This document shows positions 25,149-34,049 of a DNA stretch of 64,000 bases, piece after piece. The stretch lies in NCBI RefSeq assembly GCF_002920615.1, contig NZ_PQSU01000027.1:62001-126000 (forward strand). Direction: 5' to 3'. The position numbers and the translations under genes are program-made. How positions within the stretch are numbered: position 1 is the first letter of the stretch; every line of letters begins with the position of its first letter. The notes under the pieces are model-generated. The model ran no database searches. It was not told where the DNA came from and saw only the letters and a list, made by a program, of their open reading frames with translations. The DNA is from Streptomyces sp. Ru62 (GTDB lineage Bacteria; Actinomycetota; Actinomycetes; Streptomycetales; Streptomycetaceae).

Positions 25149-26563
25149 GCCACGGGTCCCGGAACCGGGGCCCGGGCCGTCCGGTGGGCCTGGCGGGCCT
25201 GGTGGGCCTGGTGGGCCTGCCACAGGACGACCACCCCGAGCGCCCCGCCGGAGACCGCGAGCACCAGCTGCCCGAGGTCGGCCGGGCCGCCGCTGGGCAG
25301 TACGGCGAGCGCGAGCACTCCCGCCAGGGCTGCCACCCGGTGCCGTACCGAGGTGCTGGGCGCGGCGGCGGCGATGAGGAACAGGCCCCACAGCACGTAC
25401 CAGGGGCGGATCGCGGGGCCGAGGACGGCGACCGCGAGCAGGCTCAGGCCCAGCGCGTACACCGGCCGGGGCCGTAGCCGGAGCCATATCAGCAGGACGG
25501 CCACGGCGGTGGCGGCGAGGCCCAGCAGGTGCCAGGCCGGGAGGGCCAGCGGGGCCAGGCCGCTGCCGAGGTGTTCCAGCAGGGCGCCGGTGGCGCGGCC
25601 GAGCAGGCTGGTCAGCGCCCAGTTGTGCGGGGAGACCGGGGTGTCCAGAGCGCCGATCCAGCCGTAGCCGGTGCCGGCGACGGCCGTGGCGGCGACCGTC
25701 GTCGCGGCGGAGGCCGCAGCCGTAATCAGCACGGCCGGCAGCGGAGGGCGGCCGGAGCGGACCCGCAGCGCCACGACGGCAGGCAGGCCGAGTGCCGCCG
25801 GTGCCTTGACCAGGGCGGCGAGGGTGACGAGGACGGCGCCGACGGCCGGTCTGCCTCGCGCGGCGACCAGGCCGAGCCCGAGCAGGCCGAGCATCAGGGC
25901 GTCGTTGTGGGCGCCCGCGACCAGGTGCAGCAGCACGAGGGGGTTCAGGGCGCCCAGCCACAGGGCGGCGGCCGGGTCGGCGCCGCTGTGCCGGGCGAGG
26001 CGGGGCAGCGCCACCGCCATGAGGGCCACGCCGAACAGGGCGACCAGGCGCATGCCGAGCAGGCCGGCGGGCATCTCGCCGCGGGTCAGTTCTGACAGCG
26101 CCGAGGCGAGGCCCAGGAAGGCGGGGCCGTAGGGGGCGCCGGTGTGCCGCCACATCGGGGCGACCTCGTCGGCGAGCGGGCCGCCGAGCCGCGCCGGGCC
26201 GTGGGCGTAGACGTCCATGTGGGCGTCGACCATGGCGCCCTGCGCGAGATAGCTGTACACGTCCCGGCTGAACAGCGGCGGGGCCAGCAGCAGCGGGGCC
26301 GCCCACACGGCCAGGACGAGCAGCAGGGCGCGCGGGGTGGGCGGCTCGGGACCGCGGAGAAGCCGGCCGAGGAGCGCCCAGGCGGCGATGAGCAGGACGA
26401 CCCCGAAGTAGACCCCGACCAGGCCGAGCGCCGCCTGTGCCGAGGCGGGCGCCAGGAGGTCCCGGGCGGGGAGGGCGCCGGCCGTCTCACCGCCGAGGGC
26501 GAGGAAGGCGGTGCCGGCCAGGCCCATCACCTGGCAGCGGCGGAGATCGACGGGGAACGCCAT
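25145..26563 (-). CDS. MptB-like polyprenol-phosphomannose-dependent alpha-1,6-mannosyltransferase
   Basis: 472 aa with 12 or so membrane helices. The diagnostic GT-C motif F-S-R-D-V-Y-S-Y-L-A-Q-G is in the first large loop, and P-Y-G-P-A-F follows; the C-terminus ends in a His/Ala/Gln-rich tail. In mycobacteria and corynebacteria MptB extends the alpha-1,6-mannan backbone of lipomannan; the Streptomyces version probably builds a related envelope glycan or glycosylates proteins. ATG 26563 preferred over an upstream GTG 26572. Coupled to the GT87 gene by ATGA. Confidence 0.85.
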   Translation of the reverse strand: MAFPVDLRRCQVMGLAGTAFLALGGETAGALPARDLLAPASAQAALGLVGVYFGVVLLIAAWALLGRLLRGPEPPTPRALLLVLAVWAAPLLLAPPLFSRDVYSYLAQGAMVDAHMDVYAHGPARLGGPLADEVAPMWRHTGAPYGPAFLGLASALSELTRGEMPAGLLGMRLVALFGVALMAVALPRLARHSGADPAAALWLGALNPLVLLHLVAGAHNDALMLGLLGLGLVAARGRPAVGAVLVTLAALVKAPAALGLPAVVALRVRSGRPPLPAVLITAAASAATTVAATAVAGTGYGWIGALDTPVSPHNWALTSLLGRATGALLEHLGSGLAPLALPAWHLLGLAATAVAVLLIWLRLRPRPVYALGLSLLAVAVLGPAIRPWYVLWGLFLIAAAAPSTSVRHRVAALAGVLALAVLPSGGPADLGQLVLAVSGGALGVVVLWQAHQAHQARQAHRTARAPVPGPVA

Positions 26564-26774
26564 GGCCAACACCTGGTCAGCGTGTCGACGCCGGGTGGCC
26601 GGAAGGCGACGGCAGCCCTGCCGGGCGGGGGCCGGGGTATGACCGGCACGTGGTGTGTTCCGGCCGGATTCCCGGCGCCGGTCCGCCGTGGCTCGCCGCC
26701 TCCCCGAGGCTTCGCTCGAACCCGGTCCCCCTCGCGGGTCGGTTCCCTGTTCCCGGGTCGGAGGGTGGCGCGCC

Positions 26775-27704
26775 TCAGAACACCGACAGCCCGGTCAGGG
26801 TGGTGAAACGGTCCAGGGCGGCCACACCCGCCACCGAGTTGCCGCGTTCGTCCAGGCCCGGGCTCCATACGCAGAGCGTGCACCGGCCCGGTACGACGGC
26901 GATGATCCCGCCGCCGACCCCGCTCTTGCCGGGCAGGCCGACCCGGTAGGCGAAGTCGCCGGCCGCGTCGTACGTGCCGCAGGTCAGCATGACCGCGTTG
27001 ACCTGCTTGGCCTGGCTGCGGCTGAGCAGCCGGCTGCCGTCGGCGCGGATGCCGTGCCGGGCGAGGAAGCCCGTGGCGAGGGCCAGGTCGGCGCAGGAGG
27101 CGGCGATGGAGCACTGCCGGAAGTACTGGTCGAGCAGGACCGGCACCTCGTTGTCGATGTTGCCGTAGGACGCCATGAAGTGGGCGAGGGCGGCGTTGCG
27201 GTCACCGTGGGCGGTCTCGGAGGCGGCGACCTCCTCGTCGAAGCCGAGATCGGGGTTGCCGCTCTCGGCACGCAGGAAGGACAGCAGCTCACCGGCCGCG
27301 TCCCCGGTACGGGTGTGCAGGCGGTCGGTGACGACGAGCGCGCCCGCGTTGATGAAGGGGTTGCGCGGGATGCCGTTCTCGTACTCCAGCTGGACCAGGG
27401 AGTTGAACGGGTTGCCGGAGGGCTCGCGGCCCACGTGCTCCCAGAGTTCGTCGCCCTCGCGGGCCAGGTCGAGGGCGAGCGTGAACACCTTGGTGATCGA
27501 CTGCGTGGAGAACGGCTGCCGCCACTCCCCCACCCCGTACACCGTGCCGTCCAGTTCGGCGACGGCCATGCCGAAGCGGCGCGGGTCGCGGGCGGCGAGC
27601 GCCGGGATGTAGTCGGCGGACCGGCCGCGCCCGGGAGTGCGATCGATCTCCGCCATGATGCGATCGAGGACCGGTTGGAACTGCGAGGACATGATCGTCA
27701 TCAT
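26775..27704 (-). CDS. glsA: Glutaminase (GlsA type)
   Basis: 309 aa, the standard bacterial length. The catalytic S-x-x-K is in F-S-T-Q-S-I-T-K-V-F, with later family blocks N-P-F-I-N-A-G-A-L, Y-F-R-Q-C-S-I and L-P-G-K-S-G-V-G-G-G-I. It hydrolyses glutamine to glutamate and ammonia in the cytoplasm. Three start codons cluster at 27704, 27701 and 27692; I chose 27704 because AGGGG lies 6 nt upstream. That ribosome site is in the loop and stem of a short hairpin. Last gene of the acidic amino-acid/amide cluster, 203 bp behind aspA. Confidence 0.92.
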   Translation of the reverse strand: MMTIMSSQFQPVLDRIMAEIDRTPGRGRSADYIPALAARDPRRFGMAVAELDGTVYGVGEWRQPFSTQSITKVFTLALDLAREGDELWEHVGREPSGNPFNSLVQLEYENGIPRNPFINAGALVVTDRLHTRTGDAAGELLSFLRAESGNPDLGFDEEVAASETAHGDRNAALAHFMASYGNIDNEVPVLLDQYFRQCSIAASCADLALATGFLARHGIRADGSRLLSRSQAKQVNAVMLTCGTYDAAGDFAYRVGLPGKSGVGGGIIAVVPGRCTLCVWSPGLDERGNSVAGVAALDRFTTLTGLSVF

Positions 27705-27705
27705 G

Positions 27706-27722
27706 CCGCACCCCTGGTGCGG
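27706..27722 (-). promoter_or_regulatory. Hairpin covering the glsA ribosome binding site
   Basis: CCGCACC-N3-GGTGCGG is a perfect 7-bp stem with a 3-nt loop ending two bases before the first ATG; the AGGGG ribosome site lies in the loop and 3' arm. It could limit translation initiation. Confidence 0.5.
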
Positions 27723-27819
27723 GGGCGCTCCAGGGGCGCCGGCGACTCCTTTCGCGGCGGTGTCGGGACCGACGGGGGGAATCCCCGGGGGTGACGGGCA
27801 CCCGCGGGCCGGTCCGGCC

Positions 27820-27887
27820 GGCAAGACGGGCCAGGCGGCATGACGGTCCGGGCGGCAAGACGGGCCGGGCGGCAAGACGGGCCGGCC
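27820..27887. repeat. 17-bp tandem repeat, four copies
   Basis: GGCAAGACGGGCCRGGC is repeated four times without gaps (27820, 27837, 27854, 27871); copies 1, 3 and 4 are near-identical and copy 2 differs at a few positions. It fills much of the aspA-glsA gap. Confidence 0.85.
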
Positions 27888-27907
27888 GGCACGCGGGTGC
27901 CGTCGGG

Positions 27908-29320
27908 TCAGATCGCCGGGGCGGTCCCGCTGCCCGCGAGCACTTCGGGCCGGAGGAGTCCCGTGAGCTGTTCGGCGGGCAGCAGGCCCTTCTCCAGGAC
28001 GAGTTCGGCCACGCCACGGCCCGTCGCGAGGGCCTCCTTGGCGATGTCGGTGGCGGCGGTGTAGCCGATGTGCGGGTTGAGCGCGGTCACCAGACCGATG
28101 GAGTTCTCGACGGTGGCGCGCAGCCGCTCGGTGTTGGCGGTGATGCCGGACACGCAGCGCTCGGCCAGCGTCAGGCACGCCGTCCGCAGGTGCGTGACGG
28201 ACTCCGACAGGGAGTGCAGGATGATCGGCTCGAAGGCGTTGAGCTGGAGCTGTCCGGCCTCGGCGGCCATGGTGATGGCGACGTCGTTGCCGATCACCTC
28301 GAAGGCGACCTGGTTGACCACCTCGGGGATGACCGGGTTCACCTTGCCCGGCATGATCGACGAACCGGCCTGCACGGGCGGCAGGTTGATCTCGCCGAGA
28401 CCCGCGCGCGGACCGGAGGACAGCAGCCGCAGGTCGTTGCAGCTCTTGGACAGCTTGACCGCGATGCGCTTCAGAACGCCGGACATCTGGACGAAGGCGC
28501 CGCAGTCCTGTGTGGCCTCCACCAGGTTGGCCGCCGTCACCAGCGGCAGGCCGGTGATGGCCGACAGGTGCCGGCGGGCCGCCTCGGCATAGCCGGCGGG
28601 AGCGTTGAGGCCGGTACCGATGGCCGTGGCACCGAGGTTGATCTCATGGATCAGCTCGACGGCCTCGGCGAGACGGCTGCGGTCCTCCTCGATCATGACG
28701 GCGAACGCGGAGAACTCCTGACCGAGCGTCATCGGTACGGCGTCCTGCAACTGTGTACGGCCCATCTTGAGCACGTCACGGAACTCGACGGCCTTACGGG
28801 CGAACGCGTCCTGGAGTACGGACATCGCCTTCAGCAGTCCACGTACGGCGAAGATCGTCGCCACCTTGACGGCCGTCGGGTAGACGTCATTGGTGGACTG
28901 TCCGAGGTTGACGTCCTCGTTGGGGTGCAGATGCGTGTACTGCCCCTTGGCATGGCCGAGCAGTTCCAGCGCGCGGTTGGCCACGACCTCGTTGGCGTTC
29001 ATGTTGGTGGACGTGCCCGCACCGCCCTGGATGACGTCCACGACGAACTGGTCGTGCAGCTCCCCGGCCCGGATCTCCCGGCAGGCGGCGACGATCGCGG
29101 CCGCCTTCTCGGGCGCCAGCAGCCCGAGTTCCTCGTTGGCCAGGGCGGCGGCCTCCTTCACCGCGGCCAGGGCGTCGATCAGGTGCGGGTAGGCGGAGAT
29201 CGGCGTGCCGGTGATGGGGAAGTTCTCCGTCGCGCGCAGGGTGTGGACACCCCAGTACGCGTCGGCGGGCACATCACGGTCCCCGAGCAGATCGTGTTCG
29301 CTGCGGGTGGCGGCGGTCAT
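27908..29320 (-). CDS. aspA: Aspartate ammonia-lyase (aspartase)
   Basis: 470 aa. The fumarase/aspartase signature G-S-S-I-M-P-G-K-V-N-P is intact, with T-S-T-N-M-N-A-N-E and G-Q-S-T-N-D-V substrate motifs. The N-R... spacing and the opening E-H-D-L-L-G-D-R-D-V-P fit aspartase rather than fumarase. It converts L-aspartate to fumarate and ammonia. It lies 118 bp behind an asparaginase gene on the same strand, so together they take asparagine to fumarate. ATG 29320 with AGAGGA somewhat distant upstream. Confidence 0.93.
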   Translation of the reverse strand: MTAATRSEHDLLGDRDVPADAYWGVHTLRATENFPITGTPISAYPHLIDALAAVKEAAALANEELGLLAPEKAAAIVAACREIRAGELHDQFVVDVIQGGAGTSTNMNANEVVANRALELLGHAKGQYTHLHPNEDVNLGQSTNDVYPTAVKVATIFAVRGLLKAMSVLQDAFARKAVEFRDVLKMGRTQLQDAVPMTLGQEFSAFAVMIEEDRSRLAEAVELIHEINLGATAIGTGLNAPAGYAEAARRHLSAITGLPLVTAANLVEATQDCGAFVQMSGVLKRIAVKLSKSCNDLRLLSSGPRAGLGEINLPPVQAGSSIMPGKVNPVIPEVVNQVAFEVIGNDVAITMAAEAGQLQLNAFEPIILHSLSESVTHLRTACLTLAERCVSGITANTERLRATVENSIGLVTALNPHIGYTAATDIAKEALATGRGVAELVLEKGLLPAEQLTGLLRPEVLAGSGTAPAI

Positions 29321-29438
29321 GAGGGTACGGTCCTCTTCCTGAGGTACGGAGGTGGAAGCGCCCCCGGAAGGGGCGCGGGGAACTGCGCGACCGGCCATGA
29401 CGGACCCGCGGGTCCGCGACGGCCGAGGCGGCGGAGCG

Positions 29439-30470
29439 TCACGCGCAGGCAGTGAGCGGAACCGGGTCCAGCGCACGCACGGCCCGCACACATCCCACCG
29501 GCTCCCCGCCCCCGAGCAGCGGCTCCCCCGCGAACTCGGTGAGCAGGGCGGGGTCGACGCCCGCGCGGGCGAGCGCCGCCGCGCCGACCGGGATCCGGGC
29601 CCGGTTCGCCCCGTCGGCGATCTTCACCGCGACGGCCCGGCCGTCCGGCAGCGCGGCGACCTGCACGCCCTCGAAGCCGTCCTTGGCCAGCAGCCCCGGC
29701 ACGGCCCGCATCAGCGCGGCCACGTCCCGCCCCGAGCCGGAGGCCATCTCGGCGTGCTCGCGCATGGCGTCGGCGACCCGGGCCTCGGGTGTGCCGGGCG
29801 CTGCGGAGGTGATCCGGGCGAGGGCGCGGGCGAGTCCGTGCAGGGAGACGGAGAACAGGGGCGCGCCGCAGCCGTCGACGGTGACCCGGGCGACGCGCTG
29901 GCCGGTCAGCTCCTCGACGGTGGCGGCGACGGCCTGCTGGAGCGGGTGCTCCGGGGCGAGGTAGTCGTCCAGGGACCAGCCGTTGAGCTTGGCGGTCCAC
30001 AGCATGGCGGCGTGCTTGCCGGAGCAGTTCTGGGCGAGCCGGGAGGGCAGCCGGCCCTGGCGGACCCAGGCGTCCCGCACGACCGGGTCGAACGGCATGT
30101 CGGGCACGTTGCGCAGGTCGCCCTCGGTGAGACCGGCGAGTTCGAGGATGCGGCGGGTGCCGGCGAGGTGGCGTTCCTCGCCGGAGTGGCTCGCGGCGGC
30201 CAGCGACAGCAGTTCGCCGTCGAGCGGCAGCCCGGCCCGCAGCATGGCCACGGCCTGGACGGGTTTGAGGGCCGAGCGCGGGTAGAAGGCCGCCTCGATG
30301 TCGCCGAGCTGGAACCGCACCTGGCCGTCGGCGCCGAGGACGACGACGGAGCCGTAGTGGACGCCCTCGACGACCCCGCCGCGGACGAGGTGGGCGACGG
30401 GGGCGTGGAGGGGTTCGCGGACGACGGGCGCGTCGGCGGGGGAACTGCTGTGCATCACTGCCTGCATCAT
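29439..30470 (-). CDS. L-asparaginase II family protein
   Basis: 343 aa, matching the Rhizobium-type asparaginase II family, which is unrelated to the E. coli enzymes. Family blocks include Y-P-R-S-A-L-K-P-V-Q-A (with the conserved S-x-x-K), A-S-H-S-G-E and N-C-S-G-K-H-A-A-M, then G-C-G-A-P. It would hydrolyse asparagine to aspartate, feeding the aspartase gene downstream. ATG 30470 (adjacent ATG 30467) starts 25 bp after the permease stop, so co-transcription is likely. No signal peptide. Confidence 0.9.
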   Translation of the reverse strand: MMQAVMHSSSPADAPVVREPLHAPVAHLVRGGVVEGVHYGSVVVLGADGQVRFQLGDIEAAFYPRSALKPVQAVAMLRAGLPLDGELLSLAAASHSGEERHLAGTRRILELAGLTEGDLRNVPDMPFDPVVRDAWVRQGRLPSRLAQNCSGKHAAMLWTAKLNGWSLDDYLAPEHPLQQAVAATVEELTGQRVARVTVDGCGAPLFSVSLHGLARALARITSAAPGTPEARVADAMREHAEMASGSGRDVAALMRAVPGLLAKDGFEGVQVAALPDGRAVAVKIADGANRARIPVGAAALARAGVDPALLTEFAGEPLLGGGEPVGCVRAVRALDPVPLTACA

Positions 30471-30495
30471 GGGTAGGGTTCGGCCGGTACGCGGG

Positions 30496-31935
30496 TCACG
30501 CGCCGGCGCCGGTGGATGTGCGGGTCATACGGGCGCGGATGGCGTACCAGCCCGCGACCAGTGCGGCGACGATCAGCGGCAGACAGAGCACGGTGGTGCG
30601 TCCGGCGCCGCCGTCGGCGTACATGAGGACCAGGACGGAGGCGAGGAACGCCAGCGTCACGAGTTCGGTCCAGGGGGAGCCCGGCAGCCGGTACGACGGC
30701 CGGGTCAGCTCGCCGCTGCGGGTCTTCCGCCAGAACAGCAGGTGGCAGAGCATGATCATGCCCCAGGTGGCGAGGATGCCGATCGCCGCGAAGTTGAGGA
30801 CGATCTCGAAGGCGTCGGAGGGGACCACGTAGTTCAGGCCCACGCCGAGGACACAGATTCCGCTGGTGAGCAGGATCCCGCCGTACGGCACCTGGCTCCG
30901 GCTCATCCGGCCGGTGAACTCCGGGGCGGAGCCGCTCATCGCCATGGAGCGCAGGATGCGGCCGGTGGAGTACAGGCCGGAGTTCAGCGACGACATGGCG
31001 GCGGTGAGGACGACCAGGTTCATCACACCGCCGGCCGCCGGGACGCCGATGTGGGACAGGACCGTCACGAAGGGGCTCTCACCGGCGGAGTACTTGTTCC
31101 ACGGGAGCAGCATCGAGAGCAGGACGACCGAACCGACGTAGAACAGGCCGACGCGCCACATGATCGAGTTGATCGCCTTGGGCATGATCTTCTCGGGGTT
31201 CTCGGTCTCGCCGGCTGCGACGCCGACCAGCTCGACGGAGGCGTAGGCGAAGACGACGCCCTGGATGATCAGCAGCATGGGCAGCAGGCCGCTCGGGAAG
31301 ACGCCGCCGTTGTCGGTGATCAGGGACGGGCCGGGGTGGTGCCCGTCGACCGGGTGCTGGGTGACCAGCAGGAAGATGCCGATGCACATGAACACGACGA
31401 GCGCGCCGACCTTGACGATCGCGAACCAGAACTCCAGTTCGCCGAAGATCTTGACCGAGATCAGATTGACGGTCAGCACGACCGCGAGGGCGATCAGTGC
31501 GATCAACCATTGCGGGACGTCCGAGAACATGCCCCAGTAGTGGGTGTACGTGGCGACCGCCGTGATGTCGGCGATACCGGTGGTCGCCCAGTTCAGGAAG
31601 TACATCCAGCCCGCGGTGTACGCGCCCTTCTCGCCCAGGAACTCCCGGGCGTACGACACGAAGGCGCCGGAGGACGGGCGGTACAGGACGAGTTCGCCGA
31701 GGGCCCGGACGACCAGGAAGGCGAAGACGCCGCAGACGGCGTACGCGATGAAGAGGGAGGGGCCGGCGTCGGCGAGCCGGCCGCCCGCGCCGAGGAAGAG
31801 GCCGGTGCCTATGGCACCGCCGATGGCGATCATGTTGACGTGCCGGTGCTTCAGACCTCTGCTGTAGCCGGCGTCTCCGGCGTCGACATGGCCGGACGAG
31901 GGGCGCGTCTCGTCTTTGAGGTGCTGCTCGCTCAC
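30496..31935 (-). CDS. Amino acid permease, APC superfamily (asparagine permease-like)
   Basis: 479 aa with 12 predicted membrane helices. The N-terminal G-L-K-H-R-H-V-N-M-I-A-I-G-G-A-I-G-T-G-L (first helix) is the amino-acid transporter signature of the GABA/asparagine permease subfamily. GTG 31935 overlaps the regulator stop (GTGA), so it is coupled to the FadR-type gene. Its position upstream of asparaginase and aspartase makes asparagine and/or aspartate the likely substrate; the gene symbol ansP would fit but is inferred from context. Confidence 0.9.
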   Translation of the reverse strand: MSEQHLKDETRPSSGHVDAGDAGYSRGLKHRHVNMIAIGGAIGTGLFLGAGGRLADAGPSLFIAYAVCGVFAFLVVRALGELVLYRPSSGAFVSYAREFLGEKGAYTAGWMYFLNWATTGIADITAVATYTHYWGMFSDVPQWLIALIALAVVLTVNLISVKIFGELEFWFAIVKVGALVVFMCIGIFLLVTQHPVDGHHPGPSLITDNGGVFPSGLLPMLLIIQGVVFAYASVELVGVAAGETENPEKIMPKAINSIMWRVGLFYVGSVVLLSMLLPWNKYSAGESPFVTVLSHIGVPAAGGVMNLVVLTAAMSSLNSGLYSTGRILRSMAMSGSAPEFTGRMSRSQVPYGGILLTSGICVLGVGLNYVVPSDAFEIVLNFAAIGILATWGMIMLCHLLFWRKTRSGELTRPSYRLPGSPWTELVTLAFLASVLVLMYADGGAGRTTVLCLPLIVAALVAGWYAIRARMTRTSTGAGA

Positions 31936-32663
31936 GCCTCGGGTCCGCCTTCCGTAGGGGGGTCCGTCCGCTGGGGACGCACGATGTCGGTGAGGGTCGT
32001 CTCGACGCGGTCGAGGTGGTGGCTCATGGCCTCCACGGCGTCGTGCTCGGAACCGTCGGTCAGCGCCTCGACGATCGCCCGGTGCTCGCGGTTGGACTGC
32101 TCGCGGCGCCCGCCCAGCTCGTTGAGGAAGGCCGACTGGCGCGCCAGTGCGTCGCGGATCTCCTCGATGACCCGGCGGAAGACCGGGTTCTGGGCGGCCT
32201 CGGCCACGGCGAGGTGGAAGAGGGTGTCCATCGCGACCCAGGCGGTGGTGTCCGTCTCCCGCTCCATGCGGTCGAGCAGGTGGGCCAGGTGGTCCAGGTT
32301 CTCCGGGGTGCGGCGCACGGCCGCGTACCCGGCGACCGGGATCTCGATGTGGCGGCGTACTTCGAGCAGGTCGCTGGCGGCGTAGTCGCCGAAGGTCGGG
32401 TCCTCGACCGCGTTCGCGACGACGAAGGTGCCCTTGCCGGTCCGGGACACGGTGAGGCCCATCGTCTGCAGCGCGCGCAGCGCCTCGCGCAGCACGGGCC
32501 GGGACACCTCCAGGGTGCGGCACAGCTCGGCCTCGGAGGGGAGCTTGTCGCCGATGGCGTACCGGCCGCGCTCGATGGCGTCGCGGAGGTGGGCGAGCAC
32601 CGCTTCCATGGCGCTCACGCGCCGCGGGGCCGGGCCACCTGTCTGGCTGTCTGACAGGTTCAC
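31932..32663 (-). CDS. GntR family regulator, FadR (FCD) subfamily
   Basis: 243 aa. Winged helix about 15-80 with L-P-S-E-A-E-L-C-R-T-L-E-V-S-R-P-V-L-R-E-A-L, followed by the all-helical FCD ligand domain (about 95-230) holding the metal-binding pattern D...H...H (D-T-L-F-H-L, H-R-A-I, H-H-L-D). FCD regulators sense carboxylic acids, so aspartate or a related acid is a reasonable effector. First gene of the asparagine/aspartate operon; GTG 32663 is at or next to the predicted transcription start, so the message may be leaderless. Confidence 0.92.
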   Translation of the reverse strand: MNLSDSQTGGPAPRRVSAMEAVLAHLRDAIERGRYAIGDKLPSEAELCRTLEVSRPVLREALRALQTMGLTVSRTGKGTFVVANAVEDPTFGDYAASDLLEVRRHIEIPVAGYAAVRRTPENLDHLAHLLDRMERETDTTAWVAMDTLFHLAVAEAAQNPVFRRVIEEIRDALARQSAFLNELGGRREQSNREHRAIVEALTDGSEHDAVEAMSHHLDRVETTLTDIVRPQRTDPPTEGGPEA

Positions 32664-32670
32664 GGGAGCG

Positions 32671-32700
32671 ATCCTGCGGGTTGCGGGCAGGGACTGTCAA
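32671..32700 (-). promoter_or_regulatory. Near-consensus promoter of the asparagine/aspartate operon
   Basis: On the minus strand TTGACA (32700-32695) is followed after 18 nt by CAGGAT (32676-32671). The expected start, 6-7 nt further, falls at about 32664, next to the GTG codon at 32663. An 11-bp palindrome CTGTC-T-GACAG (32647-32657) inside codons 3-6 is a possible autoregulatory site. Confidence 0.7.
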
Positions 32701-32722
32701 GGCATCCGGTAAGGAGACATTC

Positions 32723-32763
32723 ACGGGGTGCGGCGCCTGAATGCAGGCATCCGCACCCCGTGG
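32723..32763 (-). terminator. Strong hairpin terminator after uppP
   Basis: CACGGGGTGCGG (32723-32734) pairs perfectly with CCGCACCCCGTG (32752-32763); the loop contains a further 5-bp stem GCCTG/CAGGC closing an AATG tetraloop. It begins 31 nt after the uppP stop and insulates the regulator operon. Confidence 0.85.
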
Positions 32764-32794
32764 GTGATCAGCGGCGTTCTCCCGGCCGCTGGGC

Positions 32795-33631
32795 TCAGCT
32801 GCTGAGCGTGCCGGTGGCCAGCAGGCCGAGGAGGCCGACGCCGATGATGATCCGGTAGATCACGAAGGCGTTGAAGGAGTGCTTGGCGACGAACTTGAGC
32901 AGCCAGGCGATGGAGGCGTAGGCGACCACGAACGAGACGATCGTGCCGACGGCCAGCGGTGCGGCGCCGACCCCCGCGCCGAGGGCGTCCTTCAGCTCGT
33001 ACAGGCCCGCGCCGGTCAGGGCCGGGATACCGAGGAAGAAGGAGAGCCGGGTGGCGGCGACGCGGTCCAGGTCCAGGATGAGCGCGGTGGACATGGTGGC
33101 GCCGGAGCGGGAGAAGCCGGGGAAGAGCAGGGCGAGGATCTGCGAGCAGCCGACCCACATCGCGTCCTTGAAGGACGTGTCGTCCTCACCGCGCTTGTGC
33201 CGGCCCATCTGGTCGGCGGCCCACATCACGCCCGAGCCGACGATCAGCGACCCGGCGACCACCCACAGCGAGGCGAGCGGACCGTCGATCAGCGGCTTCG
33301 CGGCCAGACCCACCAGCACGATCGGGATGGTCGCGGCGATCACCCACCAGGCGAACTTGTAGTCGTGGTGGTAGCGCTCCTCGCGGTGGGTCAGGCCGCG
33401 GAACCAGGCGGTGACGATCCGCTTGATGTCCTTGAAGAAGTACACGAGCACGGCGGCGATGGCGCCGACCTGGATGACGGCGGAGAACCCGACGACGGAC
33501 TTGTCGTCGACGGGGATGTCCATGAGCCCCTCGGCGATCTTCAGGTGGCCGGTGGAGGACACGGGCAGGAACTCGGTCACCCCCTCGACTACTCCGAGGA
33601 CGACGGCCTGACCGACGGAGATGGCGCTCAT
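32795..33631 (-). CDS. uppP: Undecaprenyl-diphosphatase
   Basis: 278 aa, eight-helix BacA/UppP family. Catalytic motifs are E-G-V-T-E-F-L-P-V-S-S-T-G-H near the N-terminus and P-G-F-S-R-S-G-A-T in the middle. The enzyme dephosphorylates undecaprenyl pyrophosphate at the outer face of the membrane to recycle the lipid carrier of cell-wall synthesis; extra copies give bacitracin tolerance. Monocistronic, with a strong terminator. ATG 33631. Confidence 0.95.
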   Translation of the reverse strand: MSAISVGQAVVLGVVEGVTEFLPVSSTGHLKIAEGLMDIPVDDKSVVGFSAVIQVGAIAAVLVYFFKDIKRIVTAWFRGLTHREERYHHDYKFAWWVIAATIPIVLVGLAAKPLIDGPLASLWVVAGSLIVGSGVMWAADQMGRHKRGEDDTSFKDAMWVGCSQILALLFPGFSRSGATMSTALILDLDRVAATRLSFFLGIPALTGAGLYELKDALGAGVGAAPLAVGTIVSFVVAYASIAWLLKFVAKHSFNAFVIYRIIIGVGLLGLLATGTLSS

Positions 33632-34049
33632 GGGATCCAGTTCTGAGGAGAGTTGGTCGACATTGCTGTAGACAGTACTTGCTGTGCCCGGCCGTGCGGC
33701 AAGCGCCCGGGCCCCCGGGGCGACGGCGGGTGAGGCCCTGGTGAAGGCCGCCGCGGGACCCGCCGGCACGCCACGCTTGCCACGACGTCCAGGGCAGCGT
33801 AGAGGCCCGGGCCGGCCCCGGTCAGCCGGGGCCTCGTGCGCCGACGAGGGCTCCGGCGACGACGAGCGGCCGGTTCACAACGACTTCTTACCTCCGCTGT
33901 CCGTTTTATCTGGTGCGAGCGGGTTCGGACCGCCGCCGCACGGGCCCCTGGGCCGCGGGATCGCCGGCTCCGGGAAGGTCATGCCGGTGGGTCCCCTGTC
34001 CGGCCCCGTCCCGACGGACGGTCAAGGCCGGGACCAGGCTACCGCCGCC
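33632..34049. other. 418-bp gap with one perfect hairpin
   Basis: Between the uppP start and the SMP-30-like gene end. It contains GGCCCCGG-TCAG-CCGGGGCC (33814-33833), a perfect 8-bp stem that may terminate the SMP-30 operon about 215 nt downstream of its stop. The AT-richer stretch near 33895-33912 (CTTCTTACC...TTTTATC) could hold a promoter. No coding frame is convincing. Confidence 0.5.

Noticed and set aside
23724..26306. 860-codon frame joining the two glycosyltransferases
   Set aside because: The part upstream of 25148 is out of phase with the MptB-like protein; the genes are separate and joined only by an ATGA overlap.
30469..32385. 638-codon plus-strand open frame opposite the permease and its regulator
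   Set aside because: Composition typical of antisense of membrane protein genes (His/Gln/Asp-rich); no ribosome site and both minus-strand genes are intact.
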